Part shown: one piece after another, positions 24,601 through 36,161 of the stretch | Layout of the letters: every line of letters starts with the position of its first letter | How positions within the stretch are numbered: the first letter of the stretch is position 1 | Assembly (NCBI GenBank): GCA_032209605.1 | Contig: JASFXZ010000038.1 | Coordinates: 2,852,001-2,916,000 of the forward strand | Length of the DNA: 64,000 nt | Direction of reading: 5' to 3' | Source of the DNA: Mactromeris polynyma | Lineage: Eukaryota; Mollusca; Bivalvia; Venerida; Mactridae | Notes under the pieces: generated by a model | Told to the model about the DNA's origin: nothing | Database searches by the model: none | What the model saw: the letters and a program-made list of their open reading frames with translations, nothing else | Made by a program: the position numbers and the translations under genes

Positions 24601-25282
24601 CGTGAAAATATCATGTGTTGTAAACCATGTTAAATCCACAAGCTATCCATTTCGGCGATTTTTACTGGTCAAATGAATCACGTATAAGTGCTGTTTTTAT
24701 TAATTATAATTATCACATTGACCGTTCCATTTCAAAATAGGTGTATCAACATGTTTGTATTTGTCCGTAAGCTAGACGGAGAAAAGGTCACGGTTGTATT
24801 TTTATAGAATGGTAAACCAAAAAGCAGTTTTGCAGCGCATTTCTTTACCAAAATTGACATTAATCGGTCTTGAAAGTTCACACACCTGTTCGGGATCATT
24901 CTTACAGCACTGTATAACGGAAAGTTTTTTTTCCAGTTTAATGAAATGGATGAGCTCTACCTTTTGCGCACGAGAATCACGTAATATTTTGGGAAAAGTA
25001 ATTTATCATCCAGTCACCAGCATAAATCAACCGTTGACTGTGAAATAATGATTACATCATGCCGTGTCTGATGTTTGCCACAAAAATGAATTATATTATA
25101 ATACATTTAGTATACGGTTCTCAAGCATATTGTTATATTGTGTACAAAGATACTTCAGTAATGTTAATATCTCGGTATTATTGCCGCTTGTATTGTATTT
25201 ACATCTTAAAACAGTGCAAAATGTAAACTTTTCCTGTGAAGTTCTTGAACGACATACCTACATTATTTTACAAATGCCAATC

Positions 25283-25575
25283 TTTTACGCAGTGATATCC
25301 CCTTACATATATCGGTAGCATAGAGTAACAATTTCCTACGCAGTGATCTCCCCTTATAAATATCGGTAGCATAGAGTAACACTCTCATAGGCAGTGATCT
25401 CCCCTTACATATAACGGTAGCATAGAGTAACAATTTCCTACGCAGTGATCTCCCCTTATAAATATCGGTAGCATAGAGTAACACTCTCATAGGCAGTGAT
25501 CTCCCCTTACATATATCGGTAGCATAGAGTAACAATCTCCTACGCAGTGATCCCCCCTTATAGATATCGGAGATA
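25283..25575 (-). repeat. 51-bp minisatellite upstream of nAChR copy A (about 6 units)
   Basis: Units containing GCAGTGATCTCCCCTTA and GGTAGCATAGAGTAACA repeat every 51 bases (e.g. 25320 and 25371). Copy B has about 8-9 units (56931-57372). The period is 17 codons, giving long minus-strand frames that are not genes. Confidence 0.93.
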
Positions 25576-25944
25576 CTGTAGCGTAGAGTAATCGAATAAT
25601 CGGCAATCGCTGTACTGCAAGGAAGATAATCGGTGCGTGGAGTTTTGTAGAGTAATCGAGTAACCGTTGCGTGGAGTTTGTACAAATGCCACAGCTAGGA
25701 TTGTACATATGTCACTGTAAGGATGTCTATAAATAACAACCACCTATTCGTCACAACGTTCTTGTATATGAGTTTTGTGCCGTTTATCGACAGTATTTCG
25801 GTTATGTACAGTGGACAGTCGACCTAACCCGTGTTTCTAGGCAACCACAGTTCAAACATGTTCTTTTACAAACAACAGAAAACTGCCTAACATGACTCCG
25901 AGGTGCAGGACAAATCCGCCGAGTTGTCAGGGAAAACATATACC

Positions 25945-26022
25945 TCTGCCGCTGTTCGAATATATAACCTTCAGAGTGGAAGTCGTGTGCTCTACCGATT
26001 GAACGGATAAGCTCTGTTCACA
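25945..26022 (-). repeat. tRNA-like SINE head upstream of nAChR copy A
   Basis: Minus-strand reading gives CAATCGGTAGAGCACACGAC and a B-box-like ATATTCGAACAGC. Conserved at 57722-57795, where the box reads AGATTCGAAC. Acceptor-stem pairing is not evident. Confidence 0.5.
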
Positions 26023-26689
26023 ACGACCCCATTAGTTACACATAAATACTAACGTTTCTATTGAACTGAAATGTCAGCTGTATTGCATTTCTACGTCACA
26101 TTTTAGTTGGCACCCGCTGTTGGCTAAAATAGCATGTTTCCAAAGGAAGAGAATGCGCACTTAATGTGTCAAACGAGATAAACTCGTTCGTACTCCTTTT
26201 CACTTGTAAACATTGTCCCCATATTTCCGTTTTTGGACAGTTAAATATAAATGATCAAACAGCGCTCTCAAAATCCTTTTGGTGAGTATAGCTCACGGCG
26301 TCCGGGTTCACCAAATTGAATTGAAATCGGCGGATGTGATTGTTTATTTAAAGCGCTTATAACTTGCATTTCTTGATTATTTGATCTTATTTATGACATT
26401 GTTAACAAAATATTCTACGAAAGACCACATTTACAACCATGCATGGGTAACACGGCATTGTGAGGTGTCAGACGCCTGATAACCTCAGCTCATATCGCTA
26501 CAAAGAGAAAACAAATATTCAGCTGATAATTCTGTCACTGGAAAAATAAAATGTCTCCCAATAGATTTTCAGTCTGAAGAACGGCAATGTACTTTTGTTA
26601 TTCGAGAAATTTTCATTCCTCAGCAACGTAAGGATTCACATAGATATTTAATGAGAATTCTTAATACATATGATACACAACAGTAAAAC

Positions 26690-27254
26690 TGGTACAGTAA
26701 AATTGAAGACCACTTCGAAATTAAAGCAACCTCGACATTGAGATCATATTTTTATGGACCAGTTTATAATATGTCTTCCATATTTTAACTCAATACTCAG
26801 ACCACCTCACAAGTAAGACCGACTTGCTTCAGAACCAATGCTGACCTTATTATTGAGGTTGCACTGTTACTGGAAAAGACATGCGACAGGTAATTATAAT
26901 CGTCACCCCATCCACTTCTTTACCTGGGTTCAAATAACGAATTCCCTGTGAAGTATACTGATAAAATATCGAACATAACTTCTCTAGATCAATGCGTTTA
27001 TGTTGTCAGCTCACATGTCAATAAAACCATAGGGCAATATCAAACCACAAATAAATATTACAAGTATAACACACCAAACACATGCTTGCGACTGATCCCA
27101 AAGTCAATATACAGCCACGTTCATAAACAAAGTTGTATTTGAAATTTATTTTAAATACCTAGGGCTGATAAATATGCCCTTGGGATATATGGGCTTATTT
27201 TATTGATTAGTATACATTACTAACAGAAGTAATTGCGTGTAAGATCCGTCCTTT
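26690..27254. other. Non-coding flank of copy A with AAGACCACC-type repeat
   Basis: GAAGACCAC and CAGACCACCTCACAAGTAAGACC motifs around 26700-26830 resemble the AAGACCACC repeats at 63010-63150. The rest is AT-rich, shared with copy B and without a gene. Confidence 0.4.
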
Positions 27255-28555
27255 CAGTGAAAAAACATTATATTTTTGATGTCAAGGTTGAATGAAAATG
27301 AGCATAGAAATCGACAAATAACACTTTCGATGAATTGAACAGTTTGGCCATATAAACTAATAACTGTTACTGGTGCGTGAAGCTTTAGATGTAAACAAAC
27401 TGAATATTTCGTGCCTATGTAAACAAAGACTATTGAAGTATCCGCACATATTTTGAGATAAGTTATTCTTGGTTTTTCTTTGAAAAGAGAGATAATATGT
27501 ACAGGGAACGCCATGTACACAAGACAGTGCCTCCCCACGCAGACCTTCGGGAAAACAATACTCCCCAAAACATAAGGCACTTAAGGAGGTCAAAGGGCAG
27601 ACTCTTTAAGGAACAGAGGCACAAGGAATGGCCCGGCAGACCACAAGGAACAAGTAGGAGAATCAAAGTGGACAGTGAAGGATGGGGGGGGGGGATTAAT
27701 GGATGGAAACTATCACAGGACAAGTCAAGACAACTGGCCGCAACAGGCCAAAACTGGGCGGGAAACAACCTAAACACTATATAAAGTGACAGAATTGCAC
27801 AGGGGAAAGGGAAATACAAAACACATTTAAAACACAAACAGAAACAACAACCATATAGCGAATTACAGCCTTGGAAAGAGAAAGCATATTTTGACGCGTT
27901 CTGTATTATTCTTCACACCAAAATTAATGCCGTTCACTGCTCATTGTTAATGTTTTGTTTATCAATATGGCGATGTTGTTTATATTGTAAAAATACATTG
28001 GTACTAAAGATAAAAGAAACACTACCAAAATTTTAAGAACCGTAATCAAACTCGCATATCTGCTGTGGAATCAATCAAATTAATTTGTTTTAGTTTGTCA
28101 TGCTTTTGACCGCTAGAAAACATTTTAAATTTATATCTGTATTTATTCAATTCACCATATTATTATACGAACGATTACCGTAATGTAGGATAGGGTATCA
28201 GTAGTCATAAAACTACAATTGCATGCGCGAAATGCCCGAATAATGTGTTTCCGAAACAGACTAGTATTTCTGCCTATAGGTTCAAGATACAAATAAAGTG
28301 AACATAACTTGTGGAGTGGCGCAGAGCAGAGCCGAGCCGAGCCGAGGCGAGCCGAGCCGGTGGTGTTCTAGGCTTGTTTCAAGCTCACATGACTACAATC
28401 CGATCCCTGTGGATGTATTATTTTCATTCAAATTGCCACGGAGAGCACGCGGCTCACCAATGGTTCAAACTGATACAGAACTTTAAACCAAACATAACTG
28501 TTATATTTCTTCAAAATAATAGAAATAATCGACAAAGCATATTTGTCATCATGTG
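27255..28555. other. Segment specific to copy A, no recognised gene
   Basis: This interval has no counterpart in copy B (59027-59890 there is different). It contains an 11-G run near 27690 and a short GAGCC/GAGCCGA repeat at 28320-28362. Overlapping frames of 80-120 codons at 27254-27837 lie on both strands and look like chance. Confidence 0.5.
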
Positions 28556-28904
28556 GAAGAATTCTCATCATCCGATAATCGATACTGCGCAAAAATGCCT
28601 ATATAGAACTTTGATGGAATTTAGGTTTAAATTAGTATAACATTTTATCCTTTAAAGATATCAAATAAATGCAAACGGTTTTGTAATGTTTCAATATTAC
28701 CCATTCATTCAAATATTTTACCTTTTATTTAAAATAAAAGTAAAATGGTATTTTTTTAACTTCTTTAAAACAGTTACCAGTGCTATATAGATTATATAGG
28801 CGAAACAAATCTACTCTGAAATAAACTAAATGTCATTTAAAAACGGTTAATGATATTAACGAAGTGTAAATGTACTCATAAACCATAATTATGTCTCTGT
28901 CAGT

Positions 28905-29429
28905 TTGTGAAAATATTTAAAAAGGAAAATTGTAATTTTTACGCTTTAAAATTATATAGTATGTTGTTTACCACGTTCGGAAATGTTTGGAAGACCATCC
29001 GAGTAAGACCGAGTATGTCCGAAGTTTTATGACACTCTGGACGGTCACACTAGGGGTCCAGCAGCGACTATACAAGCTGTTTATTAACAATTAGTGCGCT
29101 TTATAGGGAAGAATTTAGGGGAAATGTGACTTTTTATAGAATAGCCTTGAAATGAAATATTGGTGGGGTGACAATAGATTGACTTTTTTTTCTGTAAAGG
29201 TGTGAAATTTAAAACAGTATAATTCGATTACAATAAATATATATTTTATATGATATTGTTTAACTTTATATTTAAAAGTGAAAATTATAATATTAATGCT
29301 ATTAATATTGTAAAATAAAAATGTTACAATTATTTAGTCAAATAGTTGCATAACTTATTTAAAATAAATTTCAAAGTATAGGGGAGATCGTGTTTGTTAA
29401 CAAAACTATCCGAATTCAAACTTTTTTGG
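28905..29429 (+). repeat. Dispersed repeat at the right end of copy A
   Basis: Nearly identical to 61797-62324 and diverged from 3001-3260. Contains the CCGAGTAAGACCGAGTATGT and TTTTATAGAATAGCCTTG landmarks. No coding potential. Confidence 0.85.
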
Positions 29430-29740
29430 TTCGAAAAACACGGCGGTAGGTATTTAAATTCTCATTCTTACATGTGTGCATCAAATCGATACCAGATAAA
29501 AGGTTTCCAAAAATAAAACAAATATTGAAAATCCGTGAATTTTCTGTGACTTTGAAAATGAGCACATTTTACGACAAATTATTTTCAATTCGTTTAGGTT
29601 CTAAAAACACGGCGGTGGGTATTAGAATTCGTATAATCAATTTATGTGCATAAAGTTGGCACCAAATGAAAGATAATGCACCCAGCTTTCTAACAATTTA
29701 AAATTTTGAAAGTTTTCCGAAAATATTTTTTTAATATGAC
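29395..29740 (+). repeat. Satellite-like repeat, 'acacggcgg' family, cluster 1
   Basis: Two diverged units share TTCGAAAAACACGGCGGTAG, a run of GATACCAxATxAAAGG, and AT-rich spacers of about 150-190 bases. The same family is clustered again at 31780-32290. Confidence 0.7.
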
Positions 29741-30304
29741 TTTGACTTTTCTGTATGTGCGTAAATAATATGTTATGTGTGAAATGCATCAATAGTAATT
29801 GTTAGCATGTACACATATCTAACAAAGTCAACAACGTGATATGTTTAATTGTGCTTTTATTTACCTTATCTTAATTTTACATTTAGCATTAAAACATATT
29901 CAGCATTTATTTGAGTGTCATTCATACACACACATATTAAGACATAGCGGTAGATAAATAAATACACATATATCACATGTTAAACAGTTTGTCAATCAAC
30001 TTTGTCTTGGCTGGCGCTAGGTTTAAAGAGTTGGTAGTCAGATTTGATAAACAATTAAATTGTATGGGAATAAATCTTAGCGAAATGTATTGGTTTGAAT
30101 AGAGTCTAATGGATTCTTGGCTGGCGCTATCCTAGATATTTACGTAATACATAAAGCATATTATCATTGTTCGGCAGTGCACAGTCAACTTCTCTACCAA
30201 TGACAATGTCTACAAAGCCAAGACTCAGTTTTAAATTAGACTAAATTCCTGTACAACTCACGTGACACCACTCAATTCTGCTTATTTTGTTTGACATCCG
30301 GTAA

Positions 30305-30628
30305 TTAACAGAAGTATTTTATTGTTTGAGACTTATCTTCTTTACAAGACATTTTCGGCATTTTCATAACTTTTTGAAACAGTTCAAATTTGTCATTTTC
30401 TGAGCATTTTATGAGATGCATCCTCATAGCGGGAATATCAAATCGAACATTTGTGATTTCAAAATTAAAGTTACAATGCACAAGTTCTGTAACATATGCG
30501 ATGGCAAATACACACCAATCGGATGTGTTCGTTTGCCTTTGTACATCAGGTACTATCACATTTATCGCAAGTTTTTTAGATTCGCCCACATATATTTGTG
30601 ACAGCTTTATGCTGATATTTGTGTTCAC
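30305..30628 (-). pseudogene. Ulp1-type cysteine protease-like C-terminal remnant
   Basis: A 107-codon minus-strand frame contains NTSDWCVFAIAYVTELV and AMRMHLIKCSEND. This resembles the C-terminal part of Ulp1/SENP-like proteases carried by transposons (SDCGxFAIA, then MRxHLxxCxE). The catalytic Cys normally follows SD directly; here the order is SDWC, so the residue is displaced or lost. No N-terminal part with the catalytic His/Asp was found. A decayed transposon-borne protease is the most likely reading, with moderate certainty. Confidence 0.5.
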
Positions 30629-30779
30629 AGTTCTGTTCTTTAAACTGTCTAAAACATAAACGTGTGGAGTTGAGTTTGTTTACCCTCGCCACCGGGATTA
30701 CAAAAACATAACATAAACATAAACGGAGCCAGTTGAATGTTTTTATACGACGTTACCCATTGGTAAACTTCCGTCCATC

Positions 30780-30965
30780 AGCATATAATAATAATTGACA
30801 CTTCTCAACTTAATTTGTATGTATGTCTCTGATGGTGACAGCAAAAACTGATTGGATGCATTTTGGACTCCCACTGGGCCAGACACTGTGAAATGCTGAT
30901 TAGGGGTCTAAATAAGATTGATATCTAGATAGTGCACGCAGGGGACACTATTGTTTAATGCATAA
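30780..30965 (+). repeat. Dispersed repeat, paired with 59587-59760
   Basis: About 180 bases (landmarks CTGATGGTGACAG, GATTGATATCTAGATAGTGC and ATAATATTATATAA) recur at 59587-59760 at lower identity. No coding frame. Confidence 0.75.
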
Positions 30966-31139
30966 TATTATATAAGTTGTCCAACCCAATACTGGCCTTG
31001 TTTCTGTCTCTATTTCTGATTTTTATCATGTTACATCTTATACGTATAATTTTTGGAATTTGGAGAAGTATGTGTTGCAGGATTTATTGAAGATTTCGGA
31101 AATAATCCTAAAGGTGTAAATTATTGTCTGTCTCTATTT

Positions 31140-31468
31140 TGTAATGTCCGTCCCCACACTAAATTATTTGCATTGAAGACTGTAATTGTCAATTTTAGGA
31201 AATAATTTTTACCACATGGACTTTTGACATTTATTATACAATCTTTTGGATGATTATAATAGACACAATATCCTTATGTTATCAAAAAGATGACAAGTTT
31301 TTGCATTTTTAGTTGCAGTAGTATAAAATAATTATGTTAGATGATTAACTATGAAGTTGATTTTTCTTTTTTCTGGACAAAATAAAGGTTGTCTATGTAC
31401 ATAAATATTTCCTAAAATGACTTTTATCCACACTTAATAATATTATACATAAGGGGACGGACATTACA
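31140..31468. mobile_element. Candidate 329-bp MITE
   Basis: A 16-bp inverted pair, TGTAATGTCCGTCCCC at 31140-31155 and its reverse complement at 31453-31468, bounds an AT-rich non-coding interior. No clear target duplication, so the exact ends are uncertain. Confidence 0.55.
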
Positions 31469-31779
31469 TAGGGTGATGAGCCGACGGGTCCAGTTTTTCC
31501 TGTTAATGGCAGATAGCTACCGTTTCCTTCGCTCTTAATTCTTCTCATTAGGAATTCTGTGCCATGAAATCATAAACCCTTTCCCCGCTTGTGTGTACAA
31601 CCAACAACTATGAAAGACTAAATCATAACTTAAAGAATTAACAAATTAGATAAAGCGAATTAGCGTTATAAACAATAGGGCGCTGTAACCGTGTATCGAT
31701 TTTCTGCCCACCAGCAATGTTTACATTTCTATAGCCGGTGCGTGTGACGTCACGGCGATATCTCCTATATAGAATGAAA

Positions 31780-32290
31780 AACACGGCGATAGCCATTGCT
31801 TTCTTTAATATTTGACATACAATTATAAATTTGATATCAATTGAAAGGTAATGCTCCCAGCTTAGACTCTGAAAATGGGCATTTTTCCGTGAAATTAATT
31901 TCAAACTGTTTTGGTTCGAAAATATAGAATAAAAAACACGGGGGTAGCCATTAATTTCTTAAATATTTGACATACAATAATAAATTTGATATCAATTGAA
32001 AGGTAATGCACCCAACTTATATTCTGAAAATTGGCATTTGTCCGTGAAATAAATTTCAAACTGTTTTGGTTCGAAAAACACGGCGGTAGGTATTTAAATT
32101 CTCATTTTTACATATGTGCATCACATCGATACCAAATAAAAGGTTATGCTCTCAAATTTCCAAAGATAAAAAAATATTGAAAATCGTTGAATTTTCTGCA
32201 TCAGAATGTGACTTTGAAAATGAGCACATTTTATGACAATTTATTTTCAATTCGTTTAGCTTCGAAAAACACGGCAGTGTTGGTGGTTTA
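31780..32290 (+). repeat. Satellite-like repeat, 'acacggcgg' family, cluster 2
   Basis: Three to four diverged tandem units of about 140-190 bases, each with AAAACACGGCGxTAG, TTTGATATCAATTGAAAGG or ATCGATACCAAATAAAAGG, and TTGGTTCGAAAA. Same family and orientation as 29395-29740. Confidence 0.75.
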
Positions 32291-32299
32291 CCAATCAGT

Positions 32300-33960
32300 A
32301 TTAACACGTCCACAAGCAAGGAACAACTCCCCACGTTAATCAGAGGTCAAATTACTTTGGATTACCTTTAATAAAATTGCCAAGCAGAACAAACGGCTCA
32401 TCAATGGTTCAACCCTACGACCTCCGAACTTTTCAAGGAATGATACCTATTTTTTTTTTTTATAAGGTCAACTGTCATCATGGACACTTATAGTACTTAT
32501 ATGCATTTGTGTTGACCCCGTGAATGATACAATTATAAACAAGCTTCATATATGTACACACACAATGACAGGAGCGGAATACAAGTCCCCTGTTTTAATA
32601 AGTTAAACGTCTTAATACGGGAACGATTGCAGATTATTGCACCAATGATACCATAGTCTTTTAATATTCAGAATGATATATACACATACTTTCAGTTATC
32701 ACACGCGATGCACTTAGCATAACATACATAATGCATTTATTTGTTCTCAATTTTCTAATTAAACAAGTATGAATAAATTTATTGACTGCGTTAATGGCGA
32801 AATCATAGAAAATGTTCAGTTGTCAAATATAGAATGCATAACGCAATGCGATCCATTCATTGTTATGTAATTTTTAATGCTAGAATTTTACATCGAAGAT
32901 TAATGATTTTCGTTTCTTATTTACCTTTCTTATCAGGGTGCGTTTGCTAAGATTTTATAGTGGATTGAAACCACTGGTTTAAATTTCAAGTTTTAGTTAT
33001 TTCTTTAAAAAATGTTATATGCAACTAAATATAATCAAAAACGTTGGTCCCTCGCCATAAAACGTGTTATATAAGAGAAACTATCAATTTCATTAACTTC
33101 ATAAATACCACGACGTGTGCTTTAAGCTATTGTCAGTAAATATTTCATTGTATATCACATTCTTTTCTCGTTTATGTTATTTACTTTCGAGGTTTATACG
33201 TATATTGTGTGTACACTACAAAAATGACATAAAATACTCAAAACTTACCCAAAATTAAGAAAGGCTCGTTGCTTAACACTCTAAAATCCATGATGTTCAC
33301 GTGTTATAAACAGTTGTAGCGAAATTGAGACCAACTTTAACACACACCGAATATATACGATCTACTACATTCCCTTATCTATCGATGTCCGTTTGCTACG
33401 TAATACGTCATGTTACATCATGTACAACAATTTCGCTTTTCCGATAAGCGCAAAAGCGCTCAAATCAGTCGACACTATAGAATATAGAGGGAGCAGTTGA
33501 CATTTTTGGCTATATCTTTTTTTCAAATTATCTTAAATAGGTAGAATAACAAACTTGACCGTACCAGGGTTTCTGTGTTACCATCTAGTATAAACCAGTT
33601 CTTCGGTAAGCAACTGAAAACTTCCCCACATGAATCCGAAGAGGAGGATAAATGACTTTGGATGTATTTACTTCAGTCAAACTGTCACAGAAAAAGTACT
33701 TCTTACAAGGGGTCACGTGTTTAAGAGGTTGATTATGGATTTCGGGGATCGAATATACTATTTAAAGTTTTGCTGTCGAGCTCTCTAGCGACTAAGCGGA
33801 TCGAGCAGCTTCCGTCATATATGTTTAATGCGTACTATCAAGCAATAAATAGACACTGCAAGAATAAACGAGAAATGGGGTACGAGGCAATTAGCCAACT
33901 ATGTCATGTTAACCAATAAAGTAAAACATAAATAGTTAACACATGGCAACACGTAGTATA
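32300..33960. other. AT-rich spacer
   Basis: No gene recognised apart from a weak first-exon candidate at 33249-33291 (minus). Contains a poly-T run near 32452. Confidence 0.4.
33249..33291 (-). CDS. Possible first coding exon (weak)
   Basis: On the minus strand, ATG in a good context (AACATCATGG) opens 14 codons beginning MDFRVLSNEPFLILG and runs straight into a strong GTAAGTTTT donor. I could not find a following exon, so this may be chance. Confidence 0.18.
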
Positions 33961-33966
33961 TCATCT

Positions 33967-34262
33967 TATCTCCCGTAACACAATTAATATTTCCATAGGG
34001 AATGTTATGTACAGCAGGAAATTATAGCTATTATACCTGCACTTCTAATGAACATTTACCTTGATGGTACATTTGTAGAATGGAAACCGTTTGTTATGTA
34101 ATTTATCTGTTGTAAAAGTACAGAAATGAGAATGTATTAAGATCGGTGTGAAATTGTATTTAACAAAGGAAGCCCATAAACACTATGTTATATTATATGG
34201 TTTCAGAGGGACCGTAGGAATACACAAGAAAAGATGTCGAGGACAGCATGGTCAAGTCAAGT
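33967..34262 (+). repeat. Dispersed repeat, second copy of 1-290
   Basis: Same orientation as the copy at the window start; the match ends within the AAGTCAGGCAAACTGTATTTA region. Confidence 0.75.
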
Positions 34263-34334
34263 CAGGCAAACTGTATTTATACCCCAGACACAATTAATAG
34301 CTTGCGATGTGTTTGCGAGTAGTTTGCAACGGAT

Positions 34335-34612
34335 TTCTAGGCATTTTCGGCCGGGGCCCCACGGGACTCCTTGCGGCTGCCATGTCATTTTTGGGAATCG
34401 GGCGGGCTTCGAGTTACTTTTAACTCGGACTTAAAACCTGGTGCGGCGTTTCGTGCAGACGCCGCCCAGACGATGGTCAGACGCCGGCCGGGCCCCGCCC
34501 AACGTCCGGCCGACTTGGCGGCGCTCGGAAATCAGCGATACATCGGCCGGGGCCCGGCCGGCGTCTGACCGACAACCCACTTGGACACGCAGGGTATAAA
34601 TGGCGGCTCATC
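34335..34612. other. GC-rich patch with 22-bp perfect inverted repeat
   Basis: A block of about 275 bases is strongly G/C-rich in an AT-rich neighbourhood. Arms beginning GTCAGACGCCGGCCGGGCC (about 34474-34495) and ending GGCCCGGCCGGCGTCTGAC (about 34549-34570) are perfect reverse complements over 22 bases. A TATAAA lies just downstream (34595). Open frames here reflect base composition. Confidence 0.7.
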
Positions 34613-34629
34613 GCATCATCCATCATATA

Positions 34630-36076
34630 CTAGCGGAAAAAAGAAACTGTGCATGTGTAAAATGTTCATATATCCTTCAATTTTATAAATTAAAGCTTGA
34701 AACTTTACACAGATAAGTTGTGTATCCCTCTCGGTCATTTACACTGGCCAGTGCATGAGTTGCACGAGTAGTTTGCCTGTCAGGCTAACGTCTTCTTTTT
34801 CACGTTTTTTTCGTGCAGCAGTCAATTGCAAACACGTTTGTCGCCTAAACCTGTGTTAAAACATAGTGTTGTTACATGTAAGACACAAAACCAGGATAAT
34901 TTTGAAAAACGTCGTTGATACGCCATGCCAAGATTGAATGAAACTGACAGATGCCGCGCCGTAGGCATGATTGAAGCTGGTGTACGTCGTACTGACGTTG
35001 CCAGACGGTATCAACAGTTTGGGGCAACCAGAGACCGGCCTCGATCAGGACGTCCACGCGTAACGTCTATTCGCCAGGATACGTACATCCGGGTGGTTCA
35101 TCTCCGTGACAGACTCAGAACTGCTTCTTTGACGGCTAGAAGTATTCCTGGCCTTAGAAGAATCAGTCCCCGAACGGTACGTAATCGATTGCGTGAACGA
35201 GGCATACGTCCACGACGTCCTGCCATACGTCCTGTTCTGCAGCAACGTCATCGTGTAGCACGTTTTGCCTGGTGTAGAAGACACATACACTTCACTGGGC
35301 ACGTATTCTTTTCACGGATGAGTCCAGGTTCCATCTCGACAGCAGCGACGGCCGTTCTAGAGTGTACCGTCGTGTTGGTGAACGTTTCCATGACAGTTGT
35401 GTGATTGAACGACGTCCATTCGGCGGAGGTAGTGTCATGGTGTGGGGTGGCATCTCATCCCGTGGTAGAACAGCACTTGTGGTTGTAGACGGCACACTTA
35501 CAGGCATCAGATATCGTGACGAAATCATACGGCCTCACGTCCTTCCATTTGTGCAGCAACGTAACGCCACGCTGCAACAGGATAACGCTCGCCCGCACGT
35601 CGCGCGGGTCGTCACCGACTTTTTGACCCAGAACAATGTGAATGTGCTGCCCTGGCCTGCAATATCACCGGATTTGTCGCCTATAGAACACGTGTGGGAT
35701 GAGATGCAGCGACGGTTACGTGGCCTCCAAAGTCAGCCGTTGACGTTACCTGACCTATCACGTGCGCTTGTCAGAATCTGGAATGGTATTCCCCAGGCAT
35801 TTTTCAGAACACTTGTCACATCAATGCGGCGTCGTTGTCAAGCATGCATCGATTCCAATGGTGGACATACACGGTATTGATGAGCTGAACTTTGTTTCGA
35901 GAACGTCTCTGAAAACTGATCTCTATCTAAGACGCAGCTGATTCAATAACCATATCAATTGAGCTGGTGTTAAATAAAGGTAAGATAAAACCCTGTTGAA
36001 ATTTTTATTGCGATTCCTTACATACCTCCTAAGTTATAGCATATTATACACATGCACAGTTTCTTTTTTCCGCTAG
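34630..36076 (+). mobile_element. Tc1/mariner-type transposon (about 1.45 kb)
   Basis: Terminal inverted repeats of about 29 bp start CTAGCGGAAAAAAGAAACTG at the left and are mirrored at the right end. TATA lies on both sides, consistent with TA target duplication. It holds a Tc1-type transposase gene. Low end-to-end TIR divergence suggests a fairly young insertion. Confidence 0.92.
34925..35880 (+). pseudogene. Tc1-like transposase (DD34E), frameshifted
   Basis: Would cut and paste the surrounding element at TA sites. The N-terminal frame (34925 to about 35300) has MPRLNETDRCRAVGMIEAG, then the GRPR-like hook RDRPRSGRPRV. The C-terminal frame gives FTDESRF (first Asp, near 35313), GGSVMVWGGIS, QQDNARPH (second Asp) and SPDLSPIEHVWDEM (Glu). 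There are 34 residues between the last Asp and Glu. One frame change near 35300 separates the halves. The first helix-turn-helix is short: about 18 residues expected between VARRY and QQFG are missing. Confidence 0.9.
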
Positions 36077-36161
36077 TATATTATCCACTCGCGCTCTACT
36101 CATAGGCTTACAATATACACACACAAATTATCACACAATTTCATAGTACAAGTATTACAAG

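Larger units (their letters stand above)
9101..29429. repeat. Tandem segmental duplication, copy A
   Basis: From about 9101 the sequence runs collinear with 41773 onward in the same orientation. This includes the whole receptor gene, its introns, an upstream minisatellite and flanking repeats. Collinearity is lost in 27255-28555 (against 59027-59890 in copy B) and resumes up to about 29429. Differences are mostly substitutions plus insertions: 14531-15234 and 18868-19851 are present only here. Confidence 0.9.

Noticed and set aside
27254..27837. Overlapping frames of 78-124 codons on both strands
   Set aside because: No domain, no splice support, no counterpart in copy B, and both strands are equally open.
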